Shown here: piece by piece, positions 44,820 to 54,328 of the stretch
Layout of the letters: each line of letters starts with the position of its first letter
How positions within the stretch are numbered: the stretch's first letter is position 1
DNA from: JBBSDP01 sp963754335
GTDB lineage: Bacteria; Planctomycetota; Phycisphaerae; Tepidisphaerales; Tepidisphaeraceae
Assembly: GCA_963754335.1 (NCBI GenBank)
Contig: CAVWFQ010000003.1
Coordinates: forward strand, 248,001-312,000
Reading direction: 5' to 3'
DNA: 64,000 bases
Position numbers and translations under genes: made by a program
The notes under the pieces: model-generated
What the model was told of the DNA's origin: nothing
Seen by the model: only the letters and a program-made list of their open reading frames with translations
Database searches by the model: none

Positions 44820-47800
44820 ATGCCGATTCGACATTGCGTTGCCTTCATCTTTCTGGCTTTGATTTGGATTCCCGTCGCCGAGCTACTCGCCCAGACGACG
44901 CGTCCCGCGTCGCTGGATGCGGATTTTGCCACGCCGGATCCGTCTTTTTTTCTGCGCCTCAACCAGGCGAGCACCGGGTGGACGCGCACCGACTGGAGCC
45001 AGTACTACGACGACCTGGGGGTTTCGTATCGGCGCATGGATCACTGGTTCAACGCGTTTGACGTGGTGCGTCGCCGGCCGGACGGGGGTCTCATTTACGA
45101 TTTTGGCTCGCTCGACGCCGCGTTGCGCGATTCGCTGGGCGGGTTCAACTTCAAGGCTTATGCCACGCTCGACTACAGCCCCGCCTGCCTCACGACGGAT
45201 TTTCTGCGCAACCCGCTGCCGTTTGAGCGCGGGAAATTTCGCGGCCAGCTCACCTCCGCCGGCACGCTGGTCTTCTGGGGACAGGCGATGCATGGATGGG
45301 GATCGCCGGTGGACGATGGGATGTACGAAGTGGACCGCAAGGGAAACATCCTCTGGCATGCCGACTATGGAACCGATTTTTTCGCCACGGCGAGTAACAA
45401 TCTGATCATCAATAATGCCAATGGGTCGATCGTGCTGGACGCGAGCCGTAAGCCGATTCTGAAAGTTCCCACGCGGATCATTCAGGAGGTCGATCCCAAA
45501 TCGTTTCTGGTATTCGACGGTACCCATGCGCGAGTGATCGGCCTCGACGGCAAGACGATTCAGGAATGGCCCGGCGAGATTCATGACATCATATTGCTGA
45601 CCAAGCGCGGCCTGCTGGAAGCCACCGGCGCGGAAGTGCGACTTCACAATGGCAAGGAAATCACCACGCTCGTGAAGGCGGAGAAGCCTTTCAGCGGGGT
45701 GAATATCGCCGCCAACGACGCCGGGCGGATACTCGTTGCTTACGGCAACTACACCACCAAGTGGAACTATTACGCCATCGCGTTTGACGAGTCAGGCAAG
45801 ACGCTCTGGAAGCACGACAACGATTTCCAGGTCGATGCCATTCGCGGGGCGGCGGTGACTTCCGATGGGCTGTTCATCGTCGCTGGCGTCGGCGGCGAAG
45901 GAACCATCGGCTACGACTCGGCGGGGGAGCGGCTCTGGAAAGTCGACAACAACGGCGCCAACTACATGCAGCTTCACACCGGCCCGGGGATCGAGACGTT
46001 CACCCTCACCGGCTACACCAACACGCTCAGCGAATACGATGTCCGCACCGGTAAGACAGTCTGGAGCTATGGCAACGTCGGCGACGAATCCGACTGGATA
46101 ACCACCCCGCCACGCGACCTGGCCGGGTGGGAAGAACTCGCCTATCACACGATCAAGCATTTCGACAAGGACCTGGACCTCGGGTGGGATCGATGGGAAT
46201 GCTGGAATGAGCCAGGCGAACATGGCTACTTCTGGAAAGGAACCACCCTTGATTACGCCCTGACCTACCAGGCAACGATGAAGGGGCTCGTCCGCGCCGA
46301 TCCTGCGGCCCATCTGGATGCGTACGTCGGCGATTGGCCCAACGTCGTGCGCTGGTTTGCCGAGAACAAAGTTCGTCTCGACGGCATCACCTTTCATGGC
46401 TACGACGTGAACGAGCCCAACGAAGACATTTCGGCGAGAAAGGCCGAACAGGCGGGGCGGTTTTCCTTCCTGGTTCACGACTATCCGGGTAAGACGCCAA
46501 CCGTCGGCGACAGCGAGTGGAACCTGCACCCAGGTCATGGCGAAGACCTGTCGCACAATTATGAGACCGGCTACTACCGCGCGCCGTTTCAGTCTGAACT
46601 GCTCCTCGCCAAGGTGCGCAATGGCGTCACCCTTTCCAGCGAATTCTCAATGGGATCGGAAATGACCTGGCCCAGCGGATGGGTCTACACTTCGAAAAAC
46701 GAAGTGGGAGGCCATCAGCCACCGGCGGGGGGGATGAATGTCGTTTTCGCTCCCGCCTACCATGCCGCCCGGCTCTGGGGCATGCTCCCCCGGCAGAAAG
46801 TCGCGCTGAAGGTGAACTTTCAGCGACAGGATTCTCATGGCACGAGCCATCTGATCGACGGCATCGCTGCCGCCGACCCGCAGCGCGGGGATTATGGAGT
46901 GCTGGCGTGGAACTTCTCCAACGGCTCGTCGGCCGCGAAAGATGAGTCGGTGCAGATCAAGCTTCATTTCCCGACCTCCGCCGGCCCGATGCAGATGCGG
47001 CATTACATCATTGACGGTGAGCATTCGACCTACACTGCCGGGTGGGACAAGCAGTACCTTCAGGCGACTGAGATCGTCCCCCAGGCCGGCGATGGAACCC
47101 TGACCGTTACGCTCAAGAAGGATTCTCTGCACGGCTTCTTTTTCACCGCGGCTCCGCTCAGGGCAAACGCCGGCAAGCCAATCACCGCCGCCGTTCATCA
47201 GCCGGTGCATTTTGACGGCTCGGCCAGCACCGGCCTTCCCGCGACCTACCGTTGGGATTTTGATGCGGCCGATGGCGTGGATTTCCCCGAGCCGTCCAAT
47301 GGACTGCCCAGCGCAAGCCACGGCTTTGGCGTGCACCCTGTCCTCGCCCGCGGCTACGCCAAGCCGGGCGTCTACAAGGTGACGCTTCGTGTTTCAACGG
47401 ATCAATATCAAAAGAGCGTCGCCACGGCGGAGACCTCGGTTACGGTCAAGGAAGAAAGTGCCGCCCCGGCCGCTCCGCTGAATCTCGTCGCCACGAGCGA
47501 GCAGGCCGATCGCACCGCGTTTTTACAGTGGGACGTTCCTTCGCTCGCCTCGGCCCGGACATCGCCGGTTACAACGTCTATCGCCGCGAAGGAAGCGGCG
47601 CGTGGCAGAAGCTCTCGAAGACGCCTTTGGCCGACACCGACTACACCGACGCGGGTTTGACCAACGGCTCGACTTACGCCTGGCACGTGACAGCGGTCAA
47701 TGAAAGCGGCAAGGAGAGCGCGCCGACCGCCGACGCCTCGACGAAGATCGCCAAGGGCCACAAGCGACCGAAGAGCCCCGTTAAAATCGCGGCGACGATC

Positions 47801-48067
47801 CCCTCCGGCGACCTGGTTCGCCTGACCTGGGACAACGCCTCCCTGGCCGACGCCGCCCCGGTGGTCGGATACAACGTCTATCGACGCGTCGCCGGCGCGG
47901 AGGAATTTGCGAAGATCACGCCAGCGCCCACACCCTATAAGCTCTTCTACGAAGACACGAAGAACGCCGGCCTCGCCGCCAAATACGATTACGCCGTGAC
48001 GGCGGTCGATGCATTTGGAAACGAGAGCCTGCAATCGGCGTCGGTGAAAGCGAGTGAGGGGAAGTAG
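44820..48067 (+). CDS. GH39-like glycoside hydrolase with inserted propeller, PKD and FN3 domains (frameshift near 47545)
   Basis: About 1082 residues, exported (signal CVAFIFLALIWIPVAELLAQ). Residues 30-125 start a TIM barrel (YYDDLGVSYRRMDHWFNAFD). From about 130 to 430 comes a beta-propeller-like insert with repeats such as GMYEVDRKGNILWHADYG, IAFDESGKTLWKHDND and GYDSAGERLWKVDNNG. The barrel resumes with WECWNEPGEHG (acid/base Glu464) and VGDSEWNLHPG (nucleophile Glu566). A PKD domain (HFDGSASTGLPATYRWDFDA) and two FN3 domains (GYNVYRREGSGAWQKL, GYNVYRRVAGAEEFAKI) follow; the frame changes near 47545 between PKD and FN3. Substrate likely a xylan-type polysaccharide, by family. Confidence 0.75.
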
Positions 48068-48417
48068 GAAAGGCGCACCATGGTTTCTTTTCTGATCGCG
48101 TTTTAGCGAATTAAAAATCAGCCGCCCGAGGTGAATGCGTGCCAGAATCGGCGGATTCGTTTTGCCGTGGCACGGCTTTCCAAGCCGTGGCTGCGGTACG
48201 CCGCAGCAATCGAGGGCCTGCCGTCGATGAAAAAGAGCGAAGCGTTCGTCATTTCAAATGCGAAGAGCGCCTCGCTCTTGCTGCCTTGACTTGAGTACCA
48301 GCCAAGCTGCCGGAGTACCGGCATACACGGCTTGAAAAAAGCCGTGCTACAAAAAGGCCCCGTTGAAATGTCACGCACCCGCCCGAGGTGGATTACGCCG
48401 GATTCCTCCTCGAGTCC
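48068..48417. other. Repeat-containing intergenic region
   Basis: No gene. Arms GTGGCACGGCTTTCCAAGCC (from about 48169) and GGCTTGAAAAAAGCCGTGCT (to about 48352) form a long inverted repeat, with AGAGCGAAGCG-like words inside that resemble the 57969 repeat. Confidence 0.5.
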
Positions 48418-49410
48418 TTAAGCGGATGTTGCTACAGAACCGACAAGCTCCGCCAACGTTGCGAAGAAAGTCACCTGCAAGCCGGGCGGCTCTTCCCGAC
48501 CGATGATGTCGGGGTAATCGCAGACCCCAAAGCGATCGCTGCCGTCCAGCATTCGGAAGGCAATCTTGCAAAGCGATTGTTCGGCGAACGGCCAAAAATC
48601 CTGGCAAAACAGGGGATGATCCGGAGCTGCCGCGCGGAGGATGGCGTTTTGCAGCTTTTGAGATTCTTCAGGGTCTTCGAGCCACGTCCAACCCAACAAC
48701 CTCTTGTCAGCGGGCAGAGAAGTCAGTGTAGGGACAACTCCTGCGGTGCGCGACCATGTATTTTGCATCGCATTGAAACTGAAAGTCTGCTCGTTCTTTG
48801 TCAGGGTCTCCGTTCCGCTTGAATCAAAAGCCGATATCTCTCCGCCGCCGATCCGAATCGAAACTCCATCCGGCGCAATCTCGGCACGGTGGCCAAAAAT
48901 CCAGGCCGGCGACGAGCCGGTCGGCGCTAGTCGATCGATCCGCATCGAGGCAAGATCGAGCCGATGAACGGGAGTCGCGCGTTTGCCGCGATCACTGGGG
49001 TAGCCAAGTCCGCCGATGATGAAAATGGCATCTCCAACTAACGTGGCAGCATGAAAGTCGGTTGGCAGAAAAGACTCTTTTGAATATCCGCAAATATCCG
49101 GAGTGCCGTCAGGTTGGATGACGATGACATCGTTGTAGATGAAGAAATCCGGATCGTAGTGGTCCTCGTGTTCCCCCGCGATGCAGATGATCCGGCCATC
49201 GGGCAGTCGGGTGCGCGACATGCCGAAGCGATCGAAGCACCATCCCGGCGAAGTAGGATATTCGTCGCTCCCGTACCGCTGCCCTGCATGCCAGGCCGAT
49301 TCGCCCGAGCGAACCAGTTCTTCCCATAAGGCAAAGCGCATCGGCTGCGGATTCGCTTCGCCGCGAATGGCGGCGCGCTGTTGCAGGAATTCATCTCGAC
49401 TGACCGGCAT
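48418..49410 (-). CDS. Kelch/beta-propeller-like hypothetical protein
   Basis: 330 residues. MSRTRLPDGRIICIAGEHED and HAATLVGDAIFIIGGLGYPS are kelch-type blades, followed by VHRLDLASMRIDRLAPTGSS and HRAEIAPDGVSIRIGGGEIS. The C-terminal 100 residues (WTWLEDPEESQKLQNAILRA) are helical and unrecognised. No signal peptide or membrane helix. A protein-protein interaction role is likely for a propeller; no enzyme motif is seen. It is convergent with the GH39-like gene. The frame is intact. Confidence 0.6.
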   Translation of the reverse strand: MPVSRDEFLQQRAAIRGEANPQPMRFALWEELVRSGESAWHAGQRYGSDEYPTSPGWCFDRFGMSRTRLPDGRIICIAGEHEDHYDPDFFIYNDVIVIQPDGTPDICGYSKESFLPTDFHAATLVGDAIFIIGGLGYPSDRGKRATPVHRLDLASMRIDRLAPTGSSPAWIFGHRAEIAPDGVSIRIGGGEISAFDSSGTETLTKNEQTFSFNAMQNTWSRTAGVVPTLTSLPADKRLLGWTWLEDPEESQKLQNAILRAAAPDHPLFCQDFWPFAEQSLCKIAFRMLDGSDRFGVCDYPDIIGREEPPGLQVTFFATLAELVGSVATSA

Positions 49411-49460
49411 TGCAAGATCAGCCTACCACGGGCCAAAGGGCGCAAGCTGCTTGATCGCCA

Positions 49461-49787
49461 TCAAAAAACGCGACGCTTGGCCAGGGCTTTGAGGCGTGAG
49501 TTGTCGCCGTTGATCAGCGCGAGCTTCTTGGCGTGGGTCCAGCGTTTGATTTGGCGCTCACGCCGAATCGCGTTGAGTTCCGACGGGTGCGGCTCCTTAT
49601 ATACGAGCGTTATTCGCCGACGACAGGAGGTCCAGAGCGCGCCGCGGCCATCGTTGTGGAGTTTTATTCGTTCTTCGACTTCCTGGGTGTGGCCGATGTA
49701 GAAGGTGTCATCGGAACAACGGAGAAGGTAGACGAAAAACGAATCCGCTGGCGCGGATGCGGAAGTTGATAAGCCCGTTCGACTCAC
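49461..49787 (-). CDS. GIY-YIG nuclease superfamily protein
   Basis: 108 residues. FFVYLLRCSDDTFYIGHTQE supplies the GIY/YIG elements, followed by VEERIKLHNDGRGALWTSCR, RRITLVYKEPHPSELNAIRR and ERQIKRWTHAKKLALI, with the catalytic Arg and Glu positions of the UPF0213/URI-type small family. Single domain, cytoplasmic. Members are thought to be DNA repair or structure-specific nucleases, but most are uncharacterised. It lies next to tRNA-Ala. Confidence 0.8.
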   Translation of the reverse strand: MSRTGLSTSASAPADSFFVYLLRCSDDTFYIGHTQEVEERIKLHNDGRGALWTSCRRRITLVYKEPHPSELNAIRRERQIKRWTHAKKLALINGDNSRLKALAKRRVF

Positions 49788-49901
49788 GAGTACGTTCGCT
49801 CAGGGCATTCGACTCGGCCTTGATCGCACCGCCTGACGGGCATCGCGGGTTCGTCAGTCGGATGGCCTGCCATGAGCGAGGCCGTACTCGGCCGAGTCGA
49901 A

Positions 49902-49972
49902 TGGAGCCACGGGGAATCGAACCCCGATTTGCTGAATGCGATTCAGCCGTCATCCCGTTAGACCATGGCCCC
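49902..49972 (-). tRNA. tRNA-Ala (CGC)
   Basis: 5' GGGGCCA pairs with TGGCTCC, with the G3:U70 wobble that marks alanine tRNAs. The anticodon stem GCTGA/TCAGC encloses ATCGCAT, giving anticodon CGC. The T arm is CGGGGTTCGATTCCCCG. The discriminator is A and CCA is not encoded. The D loop is short (71 bases in all). Confidence 0.92.
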
Positions 49973-50230
49973 GAAATTCAGGGAGCGTTATTCTAGATAA
50001 GGTCACCCCAGTTTCAAGCGCCAAAGCGAACTCAGCCATATCGGGAAGAATTTTGCGCACAGGAATAAAATAGAGCTTTCGAGTTATTTACATATCGAAT
50101 CAGGAAATGCGCTCTTGCAATCGGCCCCCAATTTCGCAATATTTTGAAATTTTGACGTGCCCCATAAAATAGCCATATAGTGATTGCCTGACTTTGGGAA
50201 AACACATTTTGGATGAAGGAGCTTCGCCCG

Positions 50231-50560
50231 ATGCAGAAAAAGGGATCTGGGGGACTGGGAAGAGAACTGGATGGTCTGGTCGAATTATTTCGGCTTCTTT
50301 CGGATAAGACACGCCTCAATATCCTGATGCTGTTGGCGAACGGTGAACGGAACGTCAGCAGCTTATGCGAAGAGCTTTCGCTCCCTCAGCCGACTGTGAG
50401 TCATCACCTCGGGTTGCTTCGGATGCGCAATCTCATCAGCAACCGCCGAAACGGAAAGCAGGTCTTCTACGGCTTGAACGGACACGTCAACTCCGGCCCC
50501 GGCGCAACCCTGAAGATCGGCGGCGAAGCGTTCAATGTTCAGATCACGGAGAAGGGTTGA
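50231..50560 (+). CDS. ArsR-family transcriptional regulator
   Basis: 109 residues. The winged helix is clear: LVELFRLLSDKTRLNILMLL, ERNVSSLCEELSLPQPTVSH (recognition helix) and HLGLLRMRNLISNRRNGKQV with the wing. The C-terminus (GATLKIGGEAFNVQI) is short and lacks the usual cysteine metal site, so the signal sensed is unclear. ATG 50231 is preferred over 50213, because AAGGAG inside the longer frame serves as its ribosome-binding site. Convergent with the ABC ATPase gene. Confidence 0.8.
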   Translation: MQKKGSGGLGRELDGLVELFRLLSDKTRLNILMLLANGERNVSSLCEELSLPQPTVSHHLGLLRMRNLISNRRNGKQVFYGLNGHVNSGPGATLKIGGEAFNVQITEKG

Positions 50561-50632
50561 GCGAACGGCCAAATTCGATTTCCGAAAATTCTCGGCCGCT
50601 TGATTCGGGAGAAATAACCATCTTGCGTGCGC

Positions 50633-51577
50633 TCAATTAAGAATCGCTTCCGCTTCTTCGTGGAGCTTGCGGCCGGTGAGTTGAACGAAGACGTCTTCCA
50701 GCGTTGGTTTGCCGACTGAGACGGAATCGACCAGGCCAGGGAGCGTTTCGATCAGTTGGGGGACGAATTCATGTCCGCGCGCTCGTTCCAGTCGCAGAGT
50801 TGAATCGACTTCCTTCACTTCGATCCCAAGTTTATCGCGCAGGAGGTTGCGTACGTCTGCCGGCTGCGATGTGCTCAGGGTGATGACATCCCCGCCGATC
50901 CGTTCCTTGAGGGCGGCGGGCGTGTCGCACGCTAGAAGCTTTCCGGCGGCGACGATTGCCAGCCGGGCACATCGGTCGGCTTCTTCCATCAGATGGGTGG
51001 TCAGGAGAATCGTGACGCCGTCCTCGCGATTGATCCGGCGAAGTTGCTCCCAGAGATCGATCCGGGCGGCGGGATCGAGTCCGGTGCTCGGCTCGTCAAG
51101 GAGCAACAGATCGGGGTGATGCAGCAATCCCTTGACCACCTCGACCCGTCGGCGCATTCCCCCGCTGAATCCGCCGACCCGCTCACCGGCCCGGTCGCCG
51201 AGCCGGACGCTTTCGAGCACGGCGGCAACGCGCTGGCGCAGTTCTTTCCCGCGCAAGCCATAGAGTCGTCCCTGCTGTAAAAGGTTTTCCTCAGCCGTGA
51301 GTTGTTTGTCGAGGCTGGGAGATTGAAAGACAACGCCGATCCGGCTGCGCACCTGCTCGAGTTGCTCCGCCGGATCGAGCCCGAACATCTTTACGCGCCC
51401 AACCGGTGGCACGATTAGCGTGGAGAGCATGCGGAAGAGCGTTGTCTTGCCCGACCCGTTGGGCCCGAGGAAACCGAAAATCTCCCCGCGCTCAACGCTC
51501 AGGCTCAAGTCATCCACGGCAACGCGATCGCCGTAGGCATGGGTCAGATGATCGATCTGGACGATGGGGTCGGGCAT
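50633..51577 (-). CDS. ABC transporter ATP-binding protein (DrrA/CcmA-like)
   Basis: 314 residues with all nucleotide-binding motifs: Walker A GPNGSGKTTLF, Q-loop VVFQSPSLDKQLTAEENL, signature GGFSGGMRRRVEV, Walker B LLLLDEPSTGLDP and H-loop LLTTHLMEEADR. The C-terminal part (DTPAALKERIGGDVITLSTS) matches the daunorubicin-resistance ATPase type used with ABC-2 permeases. No permease gene is next to it; downstream is the convergent ArsR gene. It ends the oxidase gene run, where an ABC-2 exporter is often found. Confidence 0.85.
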   Translation of the reverse strand: MPDPIVQIDHLTHAYGDRVAVDDLSLSVERGEIFGFLGPNGSGKTTLFRMLSTLIVPPVGRVKMFGLDPAEQLEQVRSRIGVVFQSPSLDKQLTAEENLLQQGRLYGLRGKELRQRVAAVLESVRLGDRAGERVGGFSGGMRRRVEVVKGLLHHPDLLLLDEPSTGLDPAARIDLWEQLRRINREDGVTILLTTHLMEEADRCARLAIVAAGKLLACDTPAALKERIGGDVITLSTSQPADVRNLLRDKLGIEVKEVDSTLRLERARGHEFVPQLIETLPGLVDSVSVGKPTLEDVFVQLTGRKLHEEAEAILN

Positions 51578-51585
51578 TGGTCTTG

Positions 51586-51640
51586 GTAGGGTGGGCTCGG
51601 CCCACCGCTTCGGGGAGGAGGTGGGCCGAGCCCACCCTAC
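51586..51640. repeat. GTAGGGTGGGCTCGGCCCAC-type inverted repeat
   Basis: A 55-bp palindrome with the same 20-bp arms as 15882-15938 but a different 15-base centre. Its right arm contains the stop codon of the oxidase subunit IV gene, so the repeat reaches into the coding end. Confidence 0.72.
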
Positions 51641-52035
51641 GATCCATTTCCCCCGACGAGCTGTTCGAAATGTCCGATGAAATCGTTGAACGCCGTGTGC
51701 CGGCCGAGTCCGATGTCGGGGATCAACGCGATGATCAACAGGATGCAGAGTCCCACCGGGGCGAGAAGGATCAGGTAGATCAATTTGCCCTCGAACTTCA
51801 GATGCATGAAATACCGCGCGACGAAAGTGGCCTTGATGGAAGCGACGAGAAGGGCGATCGAAACGTTGACGATTTCGCGCTGAAACCGAAACATCGCGAC
51901 CGCGACGGTAACGACCGTTAAAGCCACCAGCAGATAGAAGATGAGGAAATAGTTGATCGGATGATGCGGCAGCGGCGTCGACACATCGTGCGGTTCAGGG
52001 TGTCCGTCGTCTGGCACAGTGGGTGAGGTCGTCAT
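51637..52035 (-). CDS. ctaF: Cytochrome c oxidase subunit IV (CtaF/caa3 type)
   Basis: 132 residues from ATG 52035. Three membrane helices are visible: YFLIFYLLVALTVVTVAVAM, VSIALLVASIKATFVARYFM and LIYLILLAPVGLCILLIIAL. The VARYFMHLKFE stretch is characteristic of subunit IV of bacterial heme-copper oxidases. It starts 14 bases after coxC on the same strand. The last codon and stop lie in an inverted repeat. A role in oxidase assembly or stability is known for the family. Confidence 0.85.
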   Translation of the reverse strand: MTTSPTVPDDGHPEPHDVSTPLPHHPINYFLIFYLLVALTVVTVAVAMFRFQREIVNVSIALLVASIKATFVARYFMHLKFEGKLIYLILLAPVGLCILLIIALIPDIGLGRHTAFNDFIGHFEQLVGGNGS

Positions 52036-52048
52036 GGTTCGAGATCCA

Positions 52049-53206
52049 TCAAACAAGATAAAGCAGGGGGAACAGAAAAATCCACACCAAATCGACAAAA
52101 TGCCAGTAAAGGCCGACATATTCGGTGTGGGCCGGGAATAGTTTGCCGCGCCACGACTGAACCAGCAGGAAGAGCAGCGCGATGACGCCGCCGACGACGT
52201 GCAGGCCGTGAATGCCCGTCAGGGTGAAATAGCTGGCATAGAAGATATTCTTGGCCGGGCCGTAGCGGATGCTGTCGCTGATTTGTGAGGCGGGGATTTC
52301 GAATTCGCGCTGCCCGTCTGGTTCGCCGGCGAGTTTACCACCCTCCTGCACGTCTTTCGGGCTCAGCAGATGGATGTCGAAAAGCGCGCCGCCCATCGGG
52401 CCGACACGCATCGGCATGCGGTAGCCGTGCAGGGTGATGTTGCCGTCCTTGTCCTGCTTTTCGACATGGCCGTCGAACAGCCAGACGCCGGTGCCGGCCT
52501 GAAGCTCGCCGGGCGCGAGCGTCTGGGGCTTATCGCGCGGTCTGGGCTGGGCGCTGTCGGATTGATAGACGGCGACGTCATATCCCGCCGCAATTCCCGG
52601 CACCGTCGCCGCATACGTGCCATCGTTCCTGGGCTTGAGGGAAATGGCGTAAGTGGGCCAGCGGGAATTCTTTCTCGCTTCCCATGCCGTCCCGTTGAAG
52701 ATCTCTTCGGCGCCTGCGTTCTGCCGGGAGACGATCGCATAGAGCGGCCCCGCCGACGCCGAATGCACGACGATCGGAACGGGATCATCGAGATGAGCAA
52801 CGATCGTGGCGTGATGCGCTTTGTCGCTGTATTCAATCGTCTTGATGCCCAGGAAGGCGAGGGCGCAGAGCAGCGTGACCCCAAGGCACTTTGCGACACG
52901 CCTGCTGTTCCCTTTCTGCGCCGCGTCAACGGCGAGCGCCATCGTCAGGCTGCTGAAAATAAGGACGAGCGTATTGGTCCCCGCCCAGGCCTTGCTCAGG
53001 ACTGCGGCATGTTTTTCGAACAGGCCCGGAGACCCGGCGCGAATGATCACGTAGCTCCCGAGAATCGCAACGAAGAACATCACTTCGCTGGCGAGAAAAA
53101 GCCAGATTCCGATCTTACCCGGCGGGGTGGGATCGCCGTGACCGATCACCGGATCAGGCGCGTGCTCCTCGGGGATATAGCCATGGTCCAGGATGGACTC
53201 AGACAC
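52049..53206 (-). CDS. ctaE: Cytochrome c oxidase subunit III with large insertion
   Basis: 385 residues. The first helices (GKIGIWLFLASEVMFFVAIL, TNTLVLIFSSLTMALAVDAA) and the last ones (NIFYASYFTLTGIHGLHVVG, EYVGLYWHFVDLVWIFLFPL) are classic subunit III. Between IEYSDK (about residue 128) and DSIRYGP (about 319) lies roughly 190 residues not found in the usual 190-210 residue bacterial protein. The insert is soluble and beta-rich (GTYAATVPGIAAGYDVAVYQ, GTGVWLFDGHVEKQDKDGNI). It keeps frame and composition, so it is real. Its location after helix III suggests a periplasmic domain. Confidence 0.85.
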   Translation of the reverse strand: MSESILDHGYIPEEHAPDPVIGHGDPTPPGKIGIWLFLASEVMFFVAILGSYVIIRAGSPGLFEKHAAVLSKAWAGTNTLVLIFSSLTMALAVDAAQKGNSRRVAKCLGVTLLCALAFLGIKTIEYSDKAHHATIVAHLDDPVPIVVHSASAGPLYAIVSRQNAGAEEIFNGTAWEARKNSRWPTYAISLKPRNDGTYAATVPGIAAGYDVAVYQSDSAQPRPRDKPQTLAPGELQAGTGVWLFDGHVEKQDKDGNITLHGYRMPMRVGPMGGALFDIHLLSPKDVQEGGKLAGEPDGQREFEIPASQISDSIRYGPAKNIFYASYFTLTGIHGLHVVGGVIALLFLLVQSWRGKLFPAHTEYVGLYWHFVDLVWIFLFPLLYLV

Positions 53207-53232
53207 ACTAGCTCCTTTTCCGTTTCTTACGC

Positions 53233-53310
53233 TTACTCTTACTCTTACTCCTACTCCTACTCGGATTTAATTCTGGGAAAAAGACGAGTAAGAGTAGGAG
53301 TAAGAGTAAG
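53233..53310. repeat. CTTACTCTTACTC-type inverted repeat
   Basis: Arms of about 29 bases built on six-base units (CTTACT, CCTACT) mirrored by AGTAAG, AGTAGG words. The inner arms of the repeat at 6253-6373 share the unit. It lies between coxC and ctaB. Confidence 0.68.
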
Positions 53311-53340
53311 ATTAAATTCTGCTTTTTCTGTCCTCCGACC

Positions 53341-54313
53341 TCATATCTTGTCGAGCATCATTGAGGCCAGCAGCAGGGGGAGATACGCGATGGATGCCAG
53401 AAAGAGCTGGCGGGCGGCGGGGCGCTGCTTATCCAGTGCGCAGAGCACGCCGAATCCCACAAAGATCAGGCCGAGCAGCACCGCCGATAGAAGGTAAATC
53501 AGGCCGGTCATTCGGAGAATCGCCGGCAAAAGGCTAACCGGGATCAGCACGAGGCTGTAAAAAACGATCTGCCGCCCGGTGGCGTGGAGATACGGATCGA
53601 CGACGGGGAGCATTTGAAATCCGCCATTGGCGTAGTCGTCGCGATAGAGAATCGCGATCGCGAGAAAATGCGGCATCTGCCACAGGAAAAGAATTCCAAA
53701 CATCGCCAGCGCTTCGGGTCCGAATTCGCCGCGAGCGGCGGTCCAACCCATGACGATCGGAAGCGCCCGGGAACCGCTCCGACCACCGTGCAGAGGCTCG
53801 TCCATCGTTTGAGCGGCGTATAAACAAAGACGTAGCTTGCGAGCGTGAACGCACCCAGACTGGCGGTGAGTGGATTGACGAAGAACATCAGCTCGCACAG
53901 ACCGAGAACCGCCAGGACCGCGCCCAGCGCCAATGCGGTCGTGGGAGCGAGTCGTCCGTCGGGGAGGGGCCGCCGGCGCGTCCGCTTCATCTGCGCGTCG
54001 TATCCGCGCTCGACGTATTGATTCAAAACGCTTGCGCCGCGGCGGTGAGCGCCGTACCGAGAAGCGTGTGCAGAAGCCGGCCCCAATCGTCCCAGCCGCG
54101 CGTGGCCATGAAATAGCCGACGGCGGTCGTAACCAGGACCAGGAAATTCATCCGCGGCTTCGTGAGCTCGATCAGGTCGCTCAATCGCGACGTGCCGGCG
54201 ACGGTCGCTCGCGGAGCCGACGCGCAATCGCCAATGTCTGGAAGTGAAATCGCATCATCCGACGGGAAAGCGGCGGCAACGTTTGGAAGTTCAGTTAAGA
54301 GAGCGGAATCCAT
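53341..54313 (-). CDS. ctaB: Protoheme IX farnesyltransferase (two frameshifts)
   Basis: Makes heme O for the oxidase; a UbiA-type membrane prenyltransferase of about 324 residues. The N-terminal part reaches SRLSDLIELTKPRMNFLVLV. A missing G near 54035 leads to GASVLNQYVERGYDAQMKRT and RRRPLPDGRLAPTTA, the metal-binding segment (N-x3-E-x2-Y-D). Another missing G near 53775 (CCCGGGCGC) leads to GALPIVMGWTAARGEFGPEA and LFLWQMPHFLAIAILYRDDY with the second Asp motif. All segments are in order, so both breaks are probably sequence errors. It lies between ctaA and coxC. Confidence 0.85.
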
Positions 54314-54328
54314 AAATCCGTTTATCTG

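Noticed and set aside
50633..51577. ABC exporter operon with permease
   Set aside because: Only the ATPase is present; the next gene is a convergent ArsR regulator and no membrane subunit is in view.
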